The notes: generated by a model not told the origin, from the letters alone. A stretch of 64,000 nucleotides of DNA from Methylotenera sp. (GCA_020622105.1 JAHRYP010000002.1:78176-142175), one strand, 5' to 3'. Numbered from the stretch's first letter, positions 43,738 to 54,697 are shown. Made by a program: numbers and translations.

Positions 43738-43780
43738 TTTTTAAGCAGTTTTAATTTTTAAGCAGTTTTATTTTTTAAGG
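43731..43780 (+). repeat. 17-bp tandem repeat before the ABC-F gene
   Basis: The unit GTTTTAATTTTTAAGCA occurs twice exactly (43731-43747 and 43748-43764) and a third time imperfectly (from 43765). It starts within the end of the nitroreductase gene and ends at the ribosome-binding site of the next gene. Confidence 0.65.
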
Positions 43781-43789
43781 TCTTGAATT

Positions 43790-45385
43790 TTGTTAATTTC
43801 TAACAATATCACCATGCAGTTTGGCGCTAAGCCACTGTTTGAAAACATTTCAGTTAAATTCGGCGATGGTAACCGTTACGGTTTAATCGGCGCTAATGGC
43901 TGCGGTAAATCTACCTATATGAAGATTCTGGCAGGGGTTTTAGAGCCAACTGCCGGTAATCTTTCACTCGATAACCACGAACGCATGGCTTTCTTGAAAC
44001 AAGACCAATTCGCGTATGAAGATCAGCGCGTGCTGGATGTGGTTATGATGGGCCATGAACAGATGTGGAAAGCCAACGTAGAAAAAAATGCAATCTACGC
44101 AAATCTGGAAGCCACTGAAGATGACTACATGCGCGCAGCCGAATTAGAGGCTGTTTTTGCAGAATTTGATGGCTACACCGCTGAAGCACGTGCTGGCGAA
44201 TTGTTATTAGGTGTTGGTATACCGATTGAACAGCATACCGGCCCGATGAGCGCAGTAGCCCCCGGCTGGAAACTGCGTGTACTGCTGGTGCAGGCACTGT
44301 TTGCCAACCCGGACATTCTGCTGCTGGATGAACCAACCAACAACCTGGACATTAACACCATTCGCTGGCTGGAAGATATACTGAACAACCGTAGCTGCAC
44401 CATGATCATCATTTCGCATGACCGCCACTTTTTAAACCAAGTGTGTACACATACCTGCGATATGGATTACGGCAAACTTGCAGTTTATCCAGGTAATTAT
44501 GATGACTACATGGAAGCCAGCACCGCAGCCCGTGCACAGCAGGCTAAAGATAACGCTAAAGCCAAACAGCAAATCGCCGACTTGCAGGACTTTGTGCGTC
44601 GCTTCTCGGCAAACGCTTCTAAAGCTAAACAAGCGACCAGCCGCGCAAAACAGATTGATAAAATAAAAATTGAAGAATTCAAACCTTCTTCACGCCAATA
44701 TCCGTTTATTCGCTTTGAATATGATGACCGCGAAAAACTGCATCGCAATGCAGTTGAGTTGAAAAAACTCAGCCATGGCTTTGACCGTCCGTTATTCAAT
44801 GACATCGACATGATGTTTGAAGCAGGCGAAAAAGTAGCGATCATCGGTGAAAACGGTATCGGTAAAACCACGTTCCTGCGTTGTCTGGCAGGTGATTTAC
44901 AACCTAAACACGGTGAAGTGAAATGGGCTGAAAAGGCAAAAATCGGCTACTTTGCGCAAGACCATGAGTACGAATTTGAACAAGGTGAAGACCTGTTTGA
45001 GTGGATGTCTAAATTCACACAGCAAGGTGATGATGACCAGACTGTGCGCAGCATGCTGGGGCGTTTATTGTTCTCTGGTGAAGATACCAAGAAATCAGTT
45101 AAAGTGCTGTCAGGCGGGGAAAAAGGCCGCATGCTATACGGCAAGCTGATGCTGGCGCGCACTAACGTATTGCTGATGGATGAGCCGACCAACCACATGG
45201 ACATGGAATCTATCGAAGCATTGAATACCGCTTTAGATAAATACAAAGGCACCCTATTCTTTGTCAGCCATGACCGTGAATTTGTAAGCTCTATCGCTAC
45301 GCGTATTCTGGAAATCAAGGCCGATGGTATTGTAGACTTTACAGGCAACTATGAAGACTACCTGCTCAGCCAGGGCGTTGAGTAA
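43790..45385 (+). CDS. ybiT: ABC-F family ATPase, YbiT-like
   Basis: The protein has 531 residues and begins at TTG (43790), chosen because [42 protein letters not shown] matches the YbiT N terminus. There are two ABC domains. The first has Walker [10 protein letters not shown] and Walker [14 protein letters not shown]; the second has GENGIGKTT, signature LSGGEKGRM and [12 protein letters not shown] charged linker joins them, and there are no transmembrane segments. ABC-F proteins act on ribosomes and help translation of difficult sequences. A perfect hairpin terminator follows. Confidence 0.92.
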   Translation: MLISNNITMQFGAKPLFENISVKFGDGNRYGLIGANGCGKSTYMKILAGVLEPTAGNLSLDNHERMAFLKQDQFAYEDQRVLDVVMMGHEQMWKANVEKNAIYANLEATEDDYMRAAELEAVFAEFDGYTAEARAGELLLGVGIPIEQHTGPMSAVAPGWKLRVLLVQALFANPDILLLDEPTNNLDINTIRWLEDILNNRSCTMIIISHDRHFLNQVCTHTCDMDYGKLAVYPGNYDDYMEASTAARAQQAKDNAKAKQQIADLQDFVRRFSANASKAKQATSRAKQIDKIKIEEFKPSSRQYPFIRFEYDDREKLHRNAVELKKLSHGFDRPLFNDIDMMFEAGEKVAIIGENGIGKTTFLRCLAGDLQPKHGEVKWAEKAKIGYFAQDHEYEFEQGEDLFEWMSKFTQQGDDDQTVRSMLGRLLFSGEDTKKSVKVLSGGEKGRMLYGKLMLARTNVLLMDEPTNHMDMESIEALNTALDKYKGTLFFVSHDREFVSSIATRILEIKADGIVDFTGNYEDYLLSQGVE

Positions 45386-45412
45386 CCTCGTTAAGTATCA
45401 TTGCAGTAATTT

Positions 45413-45445
45413 AATTCAGCACCGCGGCAATCGCGGTGCTGAATT
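45413..45445 (+). terminator. Terminator after the ABC-F gene
   Basis: AATTCAGCACCGCG and its exact complement form a 14-base-pair stem with a 5-base loop (GCAAT), followed by TACTCCC. The stem is very stable, but the T run is short. Confidence 0.65.
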
Positions 45446-45484
45446 TACTCCCTCGTAGCACTCTAGCGGAATATCACAGCACGC

Positions 45485-47323
45485 ATGTCCTACTCATCCG
45501 CACAGCACTGCCTGCAAGAAGTATTTGGCTACACCTCATTCCGTGGCGAACAAGAAGCGATCGTTGACCATATTATCAGCGGTGGTGATGCGCTGGTATT
45601 AATGCCTACCGGCGGCGGAAAATCTCTGTGTTATCAATTACCAGCACTATTACGTGACGGCGTTGCCATTATTGTGTCGCCACTGATCGCACTCATGCAG
45701 GATCAAGTAGATACTTTGCAGCAGCTAGGTGTCTCCGCCGCTTTTCTTAATTCCAGCCTGGATGCTCAGGCCGCCGACACAATCAGTGATCAACTGATGC
45801 AAGGCAATCTGAAAATCCTCTACGTTGCACCGGAACGCTTGCTGACGGGTAACTTTCAGTATCTGCTCGAACAGCTTGATAGCCGTGTGGGTATCGCATT
45901 ATTTGCGATTGATGAAGCACATTGCGTATCGCAATGGGGCCATGATTTTCGCCCTGAATACCGTAAACTCACCGTACTGCATGAACGCTTTCCAAACGTA
46001 CCGCGTATTGCGCTAACCGCCACAGCCGACGCGCCTACCCGTGCGGAAATAGTGGAGCGGCTCAACCTCGAAAATGCGCATCAATTCGTTTCCAGTTTCG
46101 ACCGCCCTAACATCCGCTATCGCATCACACAAAAGAACAATGCGCGTCAGCAGCTGGAAGCTTTTCTAGAAGCAGAACACCCGAATGATGCCGGCATTAT
46201 TTACTGCCTGTCGCGTCGCAAAGTAGAAGAAACTGCTGAATGGCTGAAATCACGCGGCTGGAATGCACTGCCCTACCATGCCGGGCTTGATGCAGCGCTA
46301 CGCAACACCAACCAGCGCAAGTTCCTGCGCGAAGAAGGCATCATTATGGTGGCGACCATTGCGTTTGGTATGGGCATTGATAAACCCAATGTGCGCTTTG
46401 TGGCTCACCTTGATTTACCTAAAAGCATGGAAAGCTACTACCAGGAAACCGGCCGTGCTGGACGCGATGGATTGCCTGCAAATGCATGGATGACTTACGG
46501 TTTGGGTGATGTGGTCAGCATGCGCCAGATGCTGGATTCCGGCGATGCGCCCGAAGAACGCAAACAGGTTGAGAGAAGGAAACTCGACGCCCTGCTCGGC
46601 TTCTGCGAATCCACCGGCTGCCGCCACCAGACCATATTGCGCTACTTTGGCGAACAACATGACGGTAGCTGCAATCAATGTGACAATTGCCTGGAGCCGG
46701 TTGACACCTGGAATGCAACGCAAGCCGCACAGATGGCACTCTCCTGCGTGTACCGCACCGGACAAAGGTTTGGCGTCGTGCATCTCATCGACGTATTGCT
46801 GGGTAAAAACAACAGCAGAATCGAGCAATTCCAGCATGATCAGCTCAGCACCTTCGGTATCGGTAAAACACTGTCACAACAGCAATGGAGCAGCGTCTTT
46901 CGTCAGTTGGTCAGCGGCGGCTATCTGGAAACCGATATCCAAGCCTACGGCGGCATCAAACTTACGGAAACGGCACGCCCAGTATTGAAAGGCGAAACCG
47001 AAGTATGGCTGCGTCGCGATGAAGACACAACTAAGCGCAAATCCAGCAAAGCAGAACGTGGTGCACGGGTTAAAGAAGGTTATGAGCAAGCCAATGAAGA
47101 CCCGCTCTGGCATGCGCTTAAGGCAAAACGTACCGAACTTGCGCGCGAACAGGGTGTTCCTCCCTATGTCATTTTCCATGACAGCACGCTATTGGAAATT
47201 CTCAATCAAAAACCCGGCAGCCTCACAGAAATGGGCAATATCAGCGGCATCGGCCAGGCAAAACTCACACGCTATGGCGATGCGTTTTTACAAGTGCTGG
47301 AAGACGTCGCGAATGGCCTCTAA
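45485..47323 (+). CDS. recQ: ATP-dependent DNA helicase RecQ
   Basis: The protein has 612 residues. Walker A is [15 protein letters not shown] (lysine at 46), the DEAH box lies in [20 protein letters not shown], and helicase motif VI is [13 protein letters not shown] zinc-binding RQC region follows ([17 protein letters not shown] ... CNQCDNC). A winged helix and a C-terminal HRDC domain complete it ([39 protein letters not shown]). It unwinds DNA in RecF-pathway recombination and fork repair. recR lies 3 kb downstream. Confidence 0.96.
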   Translation: MSYSSAQHCLQEVFGYTSFRGEQEAIVDHIISGGDALVLMPTGGGKSLCYQLPALLRDGVAIIVSPLIALMQDQVDTLQQLGVSAAFLNSSLDAQAADTISDQLMQGNLKILYVAPERLLTGNFQYLLEQLDSRVGIALFAIDEAHCVSQWGHDFRPEYRKLTVLHERFPNVPRIALTATADAPTRAEIVERLNLENAHQFVSSFDRPNIRYRITQKNNARQQLEAFLEAEHPNDAGIIYCLSRRKVEETAEWLKSRGWNALPYHAGLDAALRNTNQRKFLREEGIIMVATIAFGMGIDKPNVRFVAHLDLPKSMESYYQETGRAGRDGLPANAWMTYGLGDVVSMRQMLDSGDAPEERKQVERRKLDALLGFCESTGCRHQTILRYFGEQHDGSCNQCDNCLEPVDTWNATQAAQMALSCVYRTGQRFGVVHLIDVLLGKNNSRIEQFQHDQLSTFGIGKTLSQQQWSSVFRQLVSGGYLETDIQAYGGIKLTETARPVLKGETEVWLRRDEDTTKRKSSKAERGARVKEGYEQANEDPLWHALKAKRTELAREQGVPPYVIFHDSTLLEILNQKPGSLTEMGNISGIGQAKLTRYGDAFLQVLEDVANGL

Positions 47324-47339
47324 CAGATTACATAAAAAT

Positions 47340-47654
47340 TGGGCACTTCTATAAATGCAGAGTTTGGGATGCAGTATTACCCGTACACCCGTAAAGGGCG
47401 TCCCCACCAAGCTAACCTGCTAAAGCAGGAAACTTGGCGTGAAAGGGCATGTCCGTAGAATATATGCGCTGAAGCGCATTATTTCACACTTGACTTGCGC
47501 TTCAGCGGCTTAGTCAATTGGGGAAGCCAAATACTGGCTCATACGCCAAAGGCGCACGGAACGCAGAAACCGGAATGTACACAAAGTACATGAGGATTTC
47601 GAGTACCGCGCAACGTAGTAATGCGCCCAAAGAATGTATTTATAGAAGTGCCCA
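47340..47654. repeat. 315-bp element bounded by 17-bp perfect inverted repeats, with internal hairpins
   Basis: TGGGCACTTCTATAAAT (47340-47356) is repeated as its exact complement at 47638-47654. Between them lie small perfect hairpins in series: CCTGC/GCAGG (47416-47429), ATGCGC/GCGCAT (47464-47479), CGCC/GGCG (47544-47554) and TGTAC/GTACA (47576-47590). No ORF is present. It may be a miniature transposable element or a structured RNA. It separates recQ from the 4.5S RNA gene. Confidence 0.65.
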
Positions 47655-47712
47655 TATCTAAAATAACTGATTTTAGATTAACGTGAATGATACAAAGTGT
47701 TGTAAAATTACG

Positions 47713-47813
47713 TCCGGCGGGCCCCCCCGCATTGTGAAGTAGCCAATCTGGTCAGGTGCGGAAGCAAGCAGCCACAACTATTGAGCAAGTGCCGGGGTAA
47801 AGGCTCGCCACCT
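47713..47813 (+). ncRNA. ffs: Signal recognition particle 4.5S RNA
   Basis: The conserved domain IV is clear: CTGGTCAGGTGCGGAAGCAAGCAGCC contains the GGAA tetraloop and the asymmetric loops that bind Ffh. The ends pair (GGCGGGCC with GGCTCGCC, one G-U), giving the long hairpin. It is followed directly by TTTTTT at 47815-47820, an intrinsic terminator. A TAAAAT -10-like box is at 47703-47708. The order 4.5S RNA-dnaX-ybaB-recR is common in proteobacteria. The exact ends are approximate. Confidence 0.93.
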
Positions 47814-47904
47814 CTTTTTTGTAGATTACATTTTGAAAATAAATATCACAAAAAATCCACCAAACTTACAGACGAAAACATGTTTTTCAGCTAAAGTTTA
47901 GGCT

Positions 47905-49599
47905 ATGTCATATCAAGTTCTAGCGCGTAAATGGCGCCCAAAATCCTTTGAAACACTGGTCGGACAAGACCATGTAGTGCGTGCACTCACCAATGCCCTC
48001 GAACAGAATCGTTTACACCACGCCTACCTGTTTACCGGCACGCGCGGCGTTGGTAAAACCACACTTGCCCGCATTCTGGCAAAGTCACTCAACTGCGAAA
48101 CTGGCATTACTGCTAAACCTTGTGGTGTCTGCAATGCCTGTACAGAAATTGATAAGGGCCGCTTTGTTGACCTGATCGAGGTCGATGCGGCAAGTAACAC
48201 CCAAGTCGACGCCATGCGTGACTTGCTTGATAACGCCCAATACGCACCGACAGCCGGCCGCTTCAAAGTGTACATCATCGACGAAGTACACATGCTTTCC
48301 AAAAGTGCTTTTAATGCGATGTTAAAAACACTGGAAGAGCCGCCTGCACATGTTAAATTCATCCTAGCTACCACTGATCCGCAGAAAGTACCGGTGACGG
48401 TACTTTCACGCTGCCTGCAATTCAATCTGCGTCAGATGGCTGGTACGTCAATCATCGGTCATTTGCAGAACATTCTCAGTCAGGAAAATATTCAGTTTGA
48501 ACCAACTGCGCTGCATCTGATTTCACGCGCAGCTGCTGGCAGTATGCGCGATGCTCTGTCATTGACTGACCAGGCAATCGCCTATGGTGGTCAGACCGTG
48601 AATGAAGCTGAAGTACGTGCCATGCTGGGAGCGATTGACCAAAGCTATCTTTACCAGCTATTGGAGGCGTTACTTGCCAACGACGGCGGCAGTATCATCA
48701 ATCAAGCCAAGCTGATGGAAGAGCGCAGCATTTCATTTGAAGCCGCGCTTAATGACTTTGCACAGCTACTACATCAGATAGCCATTGCGCAGACCGTACC
48801 TGAAAGTGTGGCTGACGACTTGCCTGAACGCGAGGTTTTGCTGTCACTCGCGCAGAAAATCTCGCCTGAAACCTTACAGCTTTACTATCAGATTGCACTG
48901 TTGGGACGTCGCGACATTGGACTAGCACCTGACGAATATGCAGGCTTTACCATGAGCTTGCTGCGTATGCTGGCATTCACACCAAATGAAGCTAACACTA
49001 CAACTACAGCTAATACCAGTAAGCCAGTACAAACCACAGCTGCAGTTCAGCGCCCTGCTCCTGCCACTCCAGTAACCAAACCACCAGCATTTACAACGAT
49101 AGCTGAACCTGCTGAAAAGCCAGCTGCACCGGTTGAAAACGTTCATCAGCAAATGCCTGCTGCTACACAAGTTCAGATTGAGGCTGTAGCACCCTCGGAA
49201 CACAGCGGTGAACAGAACAGCAGTAACTTTAATGGTAACTGGCGCGGACTCGTTGATGAATTAAAGCTCGGTCTCGCGCGCGAACTGGCAAAGCATTGTG
49301 AACTGGTCACTTATGATGAAAACAGCATTTCACTTAGCGTACCCGAAGCTCAAAAACATTTGGTTTCTCCGAACTATCAGGAAAAATTAGGCACCGCCAT
49401 TACCCAGTATTTTGGTAAAAAGATCAAACTGCAATTCAGCATTGGCGGTACCGGCAACACTCCGGCCAAGCAGATTTCTCAAGAAAAAGCACAAGCGCAA
49501 GCCAATGCAGAAACAGCAATAGAGGAAGATAGTTTTGTACAAGCGCTTATTAGTGATTTTGGCGCTACCATTATCCCAAACTCAATCAAACCGGTTTAA
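47905..49599 (+). CDS. dnaX: DNA polymerase III subunits tau/gamma
   Basis: The protein has 564 residues. The AAA+ clamp-loader ATPase has Walker A GTRGVGKTT (about 45-53), the zinc module CETGITAKPCGVCNAC, Walker B/DEVH in IIDEVHML and sensor 1 LATTDPQKVPVTVLSRC. A Pro/Ala/Thr-rich linker (about 365-440) leads to the C-terminal tau domain that contacts the polymerase and DnaB. I do not see an obvious A6G frameshift site for gamma production. It loads the beta clamp at replication forks. Confidence 0.95.
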   Translation: MSYQVLARKWRPKSFETLVGQDHVVRALTNALEQNRLHHAYLFTGTRGVGKTTLARILAKSLNCETGITAKPCGVCNACTEIDKGRFVDLIEVDAASNTQVDAMRDLLDNAQYAPTAGRFKVYIIDEVHMLSKSAFNAMLKTLEEPPAHVKFILATTDPQKVPVTVLSRCLQFNLRQMAGTSIIGHLQNILSQENIQFEPTALHLISRAAAGSMRDALSLTDQAIAYGGQTVNEAEVRAMLGAIDQSYLYQLLEALLANDGGSIINQAKLMEERSISFEAALNDFAQLLHQIAIAQTVPESVADDLPEREVLLSLAQKISPETLQLYYQIALLGRRDIGLAPDEYAGFTMSLLRMLAFTPNEANTTTTANTSKPVQTTAAVQRPAPATPVTKPPAFTTIAEPAEKPAAPVENVHQQMPAATQVQIEAVAPSEHSGEQNSSNFNGNWRGLVDELKLGLARELAKHCELVTYDENSISLSVPEAQKHLVSPNYQEKLGTAITQYFGKKIKLQFSIGGTGNTPAKQISQEKAQAQANAETAIEEDSFVQALISDFGATIIPNSIKPV

Positions 49600-49653
49600 T
49601 CACCGCAGATTTTAATTTCTATCAATATTTAAGCATTAATTAAGGAGAGATAC

Positions 49654-49962
49654 ATGATGAAAGGCGGCATGGGCAATTTAATGAAGCAAGCTCAGCAAAT
49701 GCAAGCAAATATGCAAAAAGCACAGGAAGAACTGGCAAATATTGAAGTTGAAGGTGTTGCAGCCAACGGCCTGGTAAAAGTGCTAATGTCCTGTAAAAAC
49801 GAGGTAAAACGCGTGACTCTGGACGATAGCGTAATGGATGATAAAGAAACGCTCGAAGATCTATTGGTCATTGCGTTAAAAGATGCAACCGCAAAAGCAG
49901 AGGCAACTTCTACAGCACGCCTGTCGAGTTACATGCCAGCCGGTATGAAACTGCCATTCTAG
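49654..49962 (+). CDS. ybaB: YbaB/EbfC nucleoid-associated protein
   Basis: This 102-residue protein starts [34 protein letters not shown], the typical YbaB helix with methionine/glutamine repeats, followed by [18 protein letters not shown] and a C-terminal [11 protein letters not shown] helix. It forms a tweezer-like dimer that binds DNA. GGAGAG lies before the ATG. It sits between dnaX and recR, the widely conserved arrangement. Confidence 0.94.
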   Translation: MMKGGMGNLMKQAQQMQANMQKAQEELANIEVEGVAANGLVKVLMSCKNEVKRVTLDDSVMDDKETLEDLLVIALKDATAKAEATSTARLSSYMPAGMKLPF

Positions 49963-49982
49963 TTCGGCACTGACCATTCACG

Positions 49983-50579
49983 ATGAAAAACCCGCCAGCA
50001 CTTGAGCAGTTAATCGAAAGCCTGCGCTGCCTGCCCGGTGTTGGCCCAAAGTCTGCCCAACGTATGGCTTATTACCTGCTGCAGCGTGACAGAAAAGGCG
50101 CAAGTGGCTTGGCACTGGCGCTGGATAATGCCTTACAGGTAGTTGACCACTGCAAGCTATGCAATACTTTCAGTGAGCAGCCTATATGCCCGCTATGCGA
50201 ATCAGCACAGCGTGACAGCACCGTGCTTTGCGTCGTAGAAATGCCTACCGACCTCATGATGCTTGAAAGCACGCGCGCTTATTCCGGCATGTATTTTGTG
50301 CTGATGGGGCGCCTCTCCCCACTTGATGGCGTAGGCCCTAAAGAAATTCATCTAGACAAACTGTTGAAGCGTGCACAGGATGGTATTGTGCAGGAAGTAA
50401 TACTGGCCACCAACTACACCGTAGAAGGTGATGCCACCGCGCATTACATCAGCGAATTGCTACGCGCACGTGGCATCAAAGTCAGCCGCATTGCACGTGG
50501 CATGCCTATGGGTGGTGAGATCGAGTACGTAGATACCGGCACACTGGCTCAGGCCATGCTTGAGCGTCGCAGCGTCTAA
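49983..50579 (+). CDS. recR: Recombination mediator RecR
   Basis: The protein has 198 residues. An N-terminal helix-hairpin-helix ([20 protein letters not shown]) is followed by a zinc finger with Cys57, Cys60, Cys69 and Cys72 ([17 protein letters not shown]). The Toprim domain has [12 protein letters not shown] and a C-terminal Walker-like segment ([18 protein letters not shown]). With RecO it loads RecA onto SSB-coated gaps. It starts 20 bases after ybaB and is convergent with chrA. Confidence 0.96.
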   Translation: MKNPPALEQLIESLRCLPGVGPKSAQRMAYYLLQRDRKGASGLALALDNALQVVDHCKLCNTFSEQPICPLCESAQRDSTVLCVVEMPTDLMMLESTRAYSGMYFVLMGRLSPLDGVGPKEIHLDKLLKRAQDGIVQEVILATNYTVEGDATAHYISELLRARGIKVSRIARGMPMGGEIEYVDTGTLAQAMLERRSV

Positions 50580-50590
50580 TATGTAATAAG

Positions 50591-51958
50591 CTAGGTAATT
50601 ACCGCTGATAAATAATACTGTGCCAGACCAAATCCGGCACACAAAACGACCAGTTTTATAATACTCAGGTTTTTCTTCACCAACAGCCACAAAGCTAGTA
50701 TTGCCAGTAATACGGCAATTAAATCCGGCTTGTCATAGGTCATCTCAGGAAAAAATACATGCTGAGAAAAGAATAGTGCCAAACTCAAAATCACACCTAC
50801 CACAGCTGCCGTGATGCCTGTTAATGGAGCAGTTAATCTTAGATTATTTTGTGTAGACTCAATCAGTGGTGCGCCGATAAATATAAACATGAATGACGGC
50901 AAGAAGGTAAAAAACGTCACCACTGATGCTGCTACAACCCCTGATAGCAACAGGCTATCGTTACCAAACACCGCCTGCGTCCAGCCACCTACAAAACCAA
51001 CGAAAGCCACCACCATAATCAACGGGCCAGGCGTAGTTTCCCCAAGCGCCAAGCCATCTATCATCTGGTGCGGTGTCAACCAGTGGTAATGTTCTACTGC
51101 ACCCTGATACAAATAAGGCAATACCGCATAAGCGCCACCGAACGTTAGTAAGGCTGCCTTGGTGAAAAACCAGCCCATCTGCGTTAACACTGCCTGCCAG
51201 CCATAAATCACAGTCAGCGAACCGATAGCCAGTCCCCAAATAGCAATCCCAGCCCCCAGCCATTCCATCATTCGCCTTAGCCTGAATTTAGCATGCAATG
51301 GTGTTGGTGTATCATCGTCAATAATCGCTTTACTATGTTTCTTGTGGCTGGATGCATGCGCTTTCATGACATTCAGTTGGTTTGGAAAGTAATGATGTAC
51401 TAAAGAGCCGATTAAAGCCGCTGCGATAATCACAAGTGGGAAAGGTAGATGTGCTAGCGTAATTGCAACAAAAGCCAGCAAGGCGATACACCAGAGCAGC
51501 TTGTTTTTAAGTACACGAGAGCCAATACGATAAGCAGCAAACAGTACAATTGCCACTACTGCAGGTTTGACGCCGGCAAGCATGGCGGCCACTTGCGGCA
51601 GATCGCCAAAGCGCATATAGACCCAGCTTAATCCAATTAAAATCAGCAGAGATGGCAGCACAAACAGGCCGCCCGCAATCAAACCACCCCATGTACGATG
51701 CATGAGCCAGCCGATGTAAGTTGCCAATTGCTGTGCTTCAGGGCCGGGCAATATCATGCAGTAATTCAAAGCATGTAAAAAGCGTTTATCTGATATCCAG
51801 CGCTTTTTATCAACCAGGTCATGATGCATCATCGCAATTTGCCCAGCCGGTCCGCCAAAACTTAAAAAACCTAACTTGAGCCAGTAAGCAGTAGCCTCAC
51901 GTAACGTCGGCGGCGTTAATTCAGCATCAGCTGATTCAACATGCTGAATTTTAGCCAT
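50591..51958 (-). CDS. chrA: Chromate transporter (two-domain ChrA)
   Basis: The protein has 455 residues, the long-chain ChrA form. Two homologous halves each carry a chromate-transport motif: EATAYWLKLGFLSFGGPAGQIAMMHHDLVDKKRWI with LNYCMILPGPEAQQLATYIGW in the first, and FFTKAALLTFGGAYAVLPYLYQGAVEHYHWL with GLALGETTPGPLIMVVAFVGF in the second. About 12 membrane spans are likely. Many ChrA proteins export chromate; others may move sulfate-like anions. It overlaps the upstream gph gene by 8 bases. Confidence 0.92.
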   Translation of the reverse strand: MAKIQHVESADAELTPPTLREATAYWLKLGFLSFGGPAGQIAMMHHDLVDKKRWISDKRFLHALNYCMILPGPEAQQLATYIGWLMHRTWGGLIAGGLFVLPSLLILIGLSWVYMRFGDLPQVAAMLAGVKPAVVAIVLFAAYRIGSRVLKNKLLWCIALLAFVAITLAHLPFPLVIIAAALIGSLVHHYFPNQLNVMKAHASSHKKHSKAIIDDDTPTPLHAKFRLRRMMEWLGAGIAIWGLAIGSLTVIYGWQAVLTQMGWFFTKAALLTFGGAYAVLPYLYQGAVEHYHWLTPHQMIDGLALGETTPGPLIMVVAFVGFVGGWTQAVFGNDSLLLSGVVAASVVTFFTFLPSFMFIFIGAPLIESTQNNLRLTAPLTGITAAVVGVILSLALFFSQHVFFPEMTYDKPDLIAVLLAILALWLLVKKNLSIIKLVVLCAGFGLAQYYLSAVIT

Positions 51959-52595
51959 TAATGAGCTCTAATAATTCTAAAGGCGTATTTACAAATACAT
52001 CGGCGCCCCACTCTTGTGGTCGGTCTTCAACTCCCAGATAGCCATACATGGCAACGACAGTTTGCATACCAGCTGCCTTGCCTGCCTGAATATCACGCTC
52101 GGCATCGCCTACATACCAGCAACGCTGCGGATCCACACCAGCCTGCTCGCAGGCAAGAAACAAGGTGTCAGGATATGGTTTAGGGCGTGGCGCATCATCG
52201 CCGCTCACTACGCAGGCGGCGCGCTCCAGCAAGCCAATATTTTCCAGTAAGGGTTGAGTAAAACGACGTGGCTTATTGGTCACCACACCCCAAGGCACGA
52301 TCTTTTCATCCAGTTTAGCCAGTAACTCTGCAACACCTTCGAACAAAATAGGCTTACGTGTGAGCACCTGATCATAGAGCGCCAAGTACTCTTCACGCAT
52401 CGCTTCATAATTTTCATCCTCGGGAGATAAATCAAACCCTACAGATAATAAACCTCTGGAACCATGCGAAGCGTATGGGCGAATCACATCCAGCGGCAAA
52501 ACAGCCATACCATGCCGCTCTCGCTGCAAGTTAAGTGCATAAGCCAGATCATGCGCGGTATCAACTAGCGTACCGTCTAAATCAAATAGAATCAT
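51951..52595 (-). CDS. gph: Phosphoglycolate phosphatase (HAD family)
   Basis: This 214-residue HAD hydrolase has motif I FDLDGTLVDT at residues 4-13, a helical cap, GVVTNKPRRF (motif II region) and motif III/IV in CWYVGDAERDIQAGKAAGM. The form matches Gph, which removes phosphate from 2-phosphoglycolate, a by-product of DNA repair or carbon fixation. Other small phosphates are possible substrates. It lies 13 bases downstream of ubiG in a minus-strand operon, and the pairing ubiG-gph is common in betaproteobacteria. Confidence 0.88.
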   Translation of the reverse strand: MILFDLDGTLVDTAHDLAYALNLQRERHGMAVLPLDVIRPYASHGSRGLLSVGFDLSPEDENYEAMREEYLALYDQVLTRKPILFEGVAELLAKLDEKIVPWGVVTNKPRRFTQPLLENIGLLERAACVVSGDDAPRPKPYPDTLFLACEQAGVDPQRCWYVGDAERDIQAGKAAGMQTVVAMYGYLGVEDRPQEWGADVFVNTPLELLELING

Positions 52596-52608
52596 TTATT
52601 AACCAGTG

Positions 52609-53334
52609 CTATTTACTTAATTGAGTGTGTATGAGGTAATTCACAGAAACATCATCGCCCAAGGAGTAGTGCTGTGTGATTGGGTTATAACTCATACCAC
52701 GTAAGCCAGCTATGTCTAAACCTGCATGTCTAGCCCAACTTGATAGCTCGGATGGTTTAATGAACTTGGCATAATCATGCGTGCCTTTAGGCAACATATT
52801 CAGCACATACTCTGCACCTATCACTGCAAATAAATAGGCTTTAGGTGACCTATTGATGGTAGAAAAAAATACTGCGCCGCCTGGCTTTACCAGTCTGGCA
52901 CAGGCCGCTACGATGGCTTCCGGGTCGGGGACATGTTCCAACATTTCCATGCAGGTTACCACGTCGAAACTGGCTGGCTGCTCGCTGGCTAATTGCTCAA
53001 CAGACACCAGACGATAATCAACCTTTGCACCGCTCTCATACTGATGCAATTTAGCAACATTGAGCGCTTTTTCACCCAAGTCGATACCTGTAACAGCAGC
53101 GCCTTTGAAATACATAGATTCTGACAAAATACCGCCACCACAGCCCACATCAAGTACGCGCTTATTTTTCAAATCAGCCCGACTATCGATATAATCCAGC
53201 CGTAATGGATTAATCTCATGCAAGGGTTTGAATTCACTATTTTTATCCCACCACTTGTGCGCCAGTTCACCAAATTTCTTCAGTTCAATTTCATCGGCGT
53301 TTATTGTTTGTGCTGTCTCAGTTTCGGTTGCCAT
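52609..53334 (-). CDS. ubiG: Ubiquinone biosynthesis O-methyltransferase UbiG
   Basis: The protein has 241 residues. The opening [33 protein letters not shown] is typical of UbiG. The SAM-binding loop [13 protein letters not shown] lies at about 60-72, and [17 protein letters not shown] and [46 protein letters not shown] follow. It performs both O-methylations of ubiquinone synthesis at the inner membrane. Its first 34 bases overlap the end of the amidohydrolase gene, implying coupling. Confidence 0.95.
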   Translation of the reverse strand: MATETETAQTINADEIELKKFGELAHKWWDKNSEFKPLHEINPLRLDYIDSRADLKNKRVLDVGCGGGILSESMYFKGAAVTGIDLGEKALNVAKLHQYESGAKVDYRLVSVEQLASEQPASFDVVTCMEMLEHVPDPEAIVAACARLVKPGGAVFFSTINRSPKAYLFAVIGAEYVLNMLPKGTHDYAKFIKPSELSSWARHAGLDIAGLRGMSYNPITQHYSLGDDVSVNYLIHTQLSK

Positions 53335-54650
53335 TTTTGAATAATTTCCTTTAATTCCATCGGCTCTATATTGGCATAGAGGCCATTGCTGTAGCGTAAC
53401 TCACCGGCAACCCAGGTGTGGGTTACATGTTCACGTCCACAAGTATAAACCAGATGCGAAATCGGGTCGTAACAGGGCGATATAGTGATATCACTTAGCT
53501 TGATCGCCACAACATCAGCTTTCTTCCCGATTTCAATTGAGCCTATTTTATCATCCAACCCTAAGGATTTAGCCGCATTAATCGTTGCCATTTCCAAAGC
53601 CTGATGCGCAGGCACTGTAGTTGGGTCTTCACTTACACCCTTGGCTAACAAGGCGGCTAATCGGATCTCTGTGAACATGTCCAAGCGATTATTACTTGCG
53701 GCGCCATCGGTGCCGATACCGACATTCACATTGTTTTTCAACATCGAAGAGATAGGAGCAATGCCACTGCCCAACTTTAAATTGGAGCTTGGACAATGTG
53801 CAATATGACAGCCATGCCCGCTTAACATATCAATCTCGCTCGGCAGTAAATGAACACCATGTGCAGCCGTAAAATTAGGACCCAATAAACCAAGTGCTGC
53901 CAATCTTTGTATCGGCCTTACCCCATATTGCGTCTCGCTTTGGCTGATTTCATCGCGCGTTTCGTGCAAATGGGTATGAATACCGATGCTTAATTGCTCT
54001 GCGTAGGTAATAATTTTTTCAAAAGTACGATTTGATACCGTATATGGGGCATGCGGGGCAATCGATGACGAAATCATGCTATTCCCACGCCAGCTATCAT
54101 GTGATTCAAAGCCTTTTTGCAGATAATCATCAGCATCATTCGCATAACTGTTTGCAAACTCTGATACGAACAAACCTAAATTTGCACGCATGCCCGCCTG
54201 ATTAATGGCAGCCGCAGTAGCCTGTGGAAAAAAATACATGTCATTAAAGCAAGTTGTCCCACCGCTTAACATTTCAGCACAGGCATGTAACGAGGCATCT
54301 CTAACATAATCAGATGAAACAACAGCGCGTTCTGCAGGCCAGATATGTTCATTAAGCCACTGCATTAACGGCAGGTCATCGGCAATACCACGCATTAAAT
54401 TCATCCCAGCATGCGTATGCAGATTAATCAAACCAGGAATAAGAATATGCTCGTCAAGGCTAACTGTATCTGCACTTGTATATTGGCTTCTCGCCAACGC
54501 TGTCGACAGCAGATCAACTATAGCGTCATTTTGCACAATGACACTATAGTGCTCTAAAAGCGGTGCATTTTTAACCGCTGTTGCCAACCAACGCGCCTCA
54601 ATAATAAGGTCTACCTCAGTTGGTGCTTGATTTAAGTGTTTTAAATTCAT
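53301..54650 (-). CDS. mtaD: TRZ/ATZ-family amidohydrolase (S-adenosylhomocysteine/methylthioadenosine deaminase-like)
   Basis: The protein has 449 residues from the Met at 54650. The longer frame to 54683 would begin inside a terminator hairpin and is rejected. Metal-binding motifs are [15 protein letters not shown] (HxH), [24 protein letters not shown] and [15 protein letters not shown]. The family deaminates S-adenosylhomocysteine, methylthioadenosine or similar adenosine compounds. Placement before ubiG, a SAM-dependent methyltransferase, agrees with clearing the product S-adenosylhomocysteine. Whether SAH or another purine is the true substrate cannot be told. Confidence 0.85.
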   Translation of the reverse strand: MNLKHLNQAPTEVDLIIEARWLATAVKNAPLLEHYSVIVQNDAIVDLLSTALARSQYTSADTVSLDEHILIPGLINLHTHAGMNLMRGIADDLPLMQWLNEHIWPAERAVVSSDYVRDASLHACAEMLSGGTTCFNDMYFFPQATAAAINQAGMRANLGLFVSEFANSYANDADDYLQKGFESHDSWRGNSMISSSIAPHAPYTVSNRTFEKIITYAEQLSIGIHTHLHETRDEISQSETQYGVRPIQRLAALGLLGPNFTAAHGVHLLPSEIDMLSGHGCHIAHCPSSNLKLGSGIAPISSMLKNNVNVGIGTDGAASNNRLDMFTEIRLAALLAKGVSEDPTTVPAHQALEMATINAAKSLGLDDKIGSIEIGKKADVVAIKLSDITISPCYDPISHLVYTCGREHVTHTWVAGELRYSNGLYANIEPMELKEIIQKWQPKLRQHKQ

Positions 54651-54669
54651 GATGCCCATTCTACCAATA

Positions 54670-54697
54670 AAAAAGCCTCGCAATTGCGAGGCTTTTT
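54670..54697. terminator. Perfect palindromic terminator between ompA-like and mtaD
   Basis: A 28-base perfect palindrome (AAAAAGCCTCGCAA and its complement) has A and T runs on both sides. It acts as the intrinsic terminator of the OmpA-family gene on the minus strand. It overlaps a longer possible reading of mtaD and so argues for the shorter start. Confidence 0.85.

Noticed and set aside
54651-54683. Longer start for the amidohydrolase
   Set aside because: The extra codons lie inside or beside the perfect terminator palindrome, and the family homology begins after the later Met.
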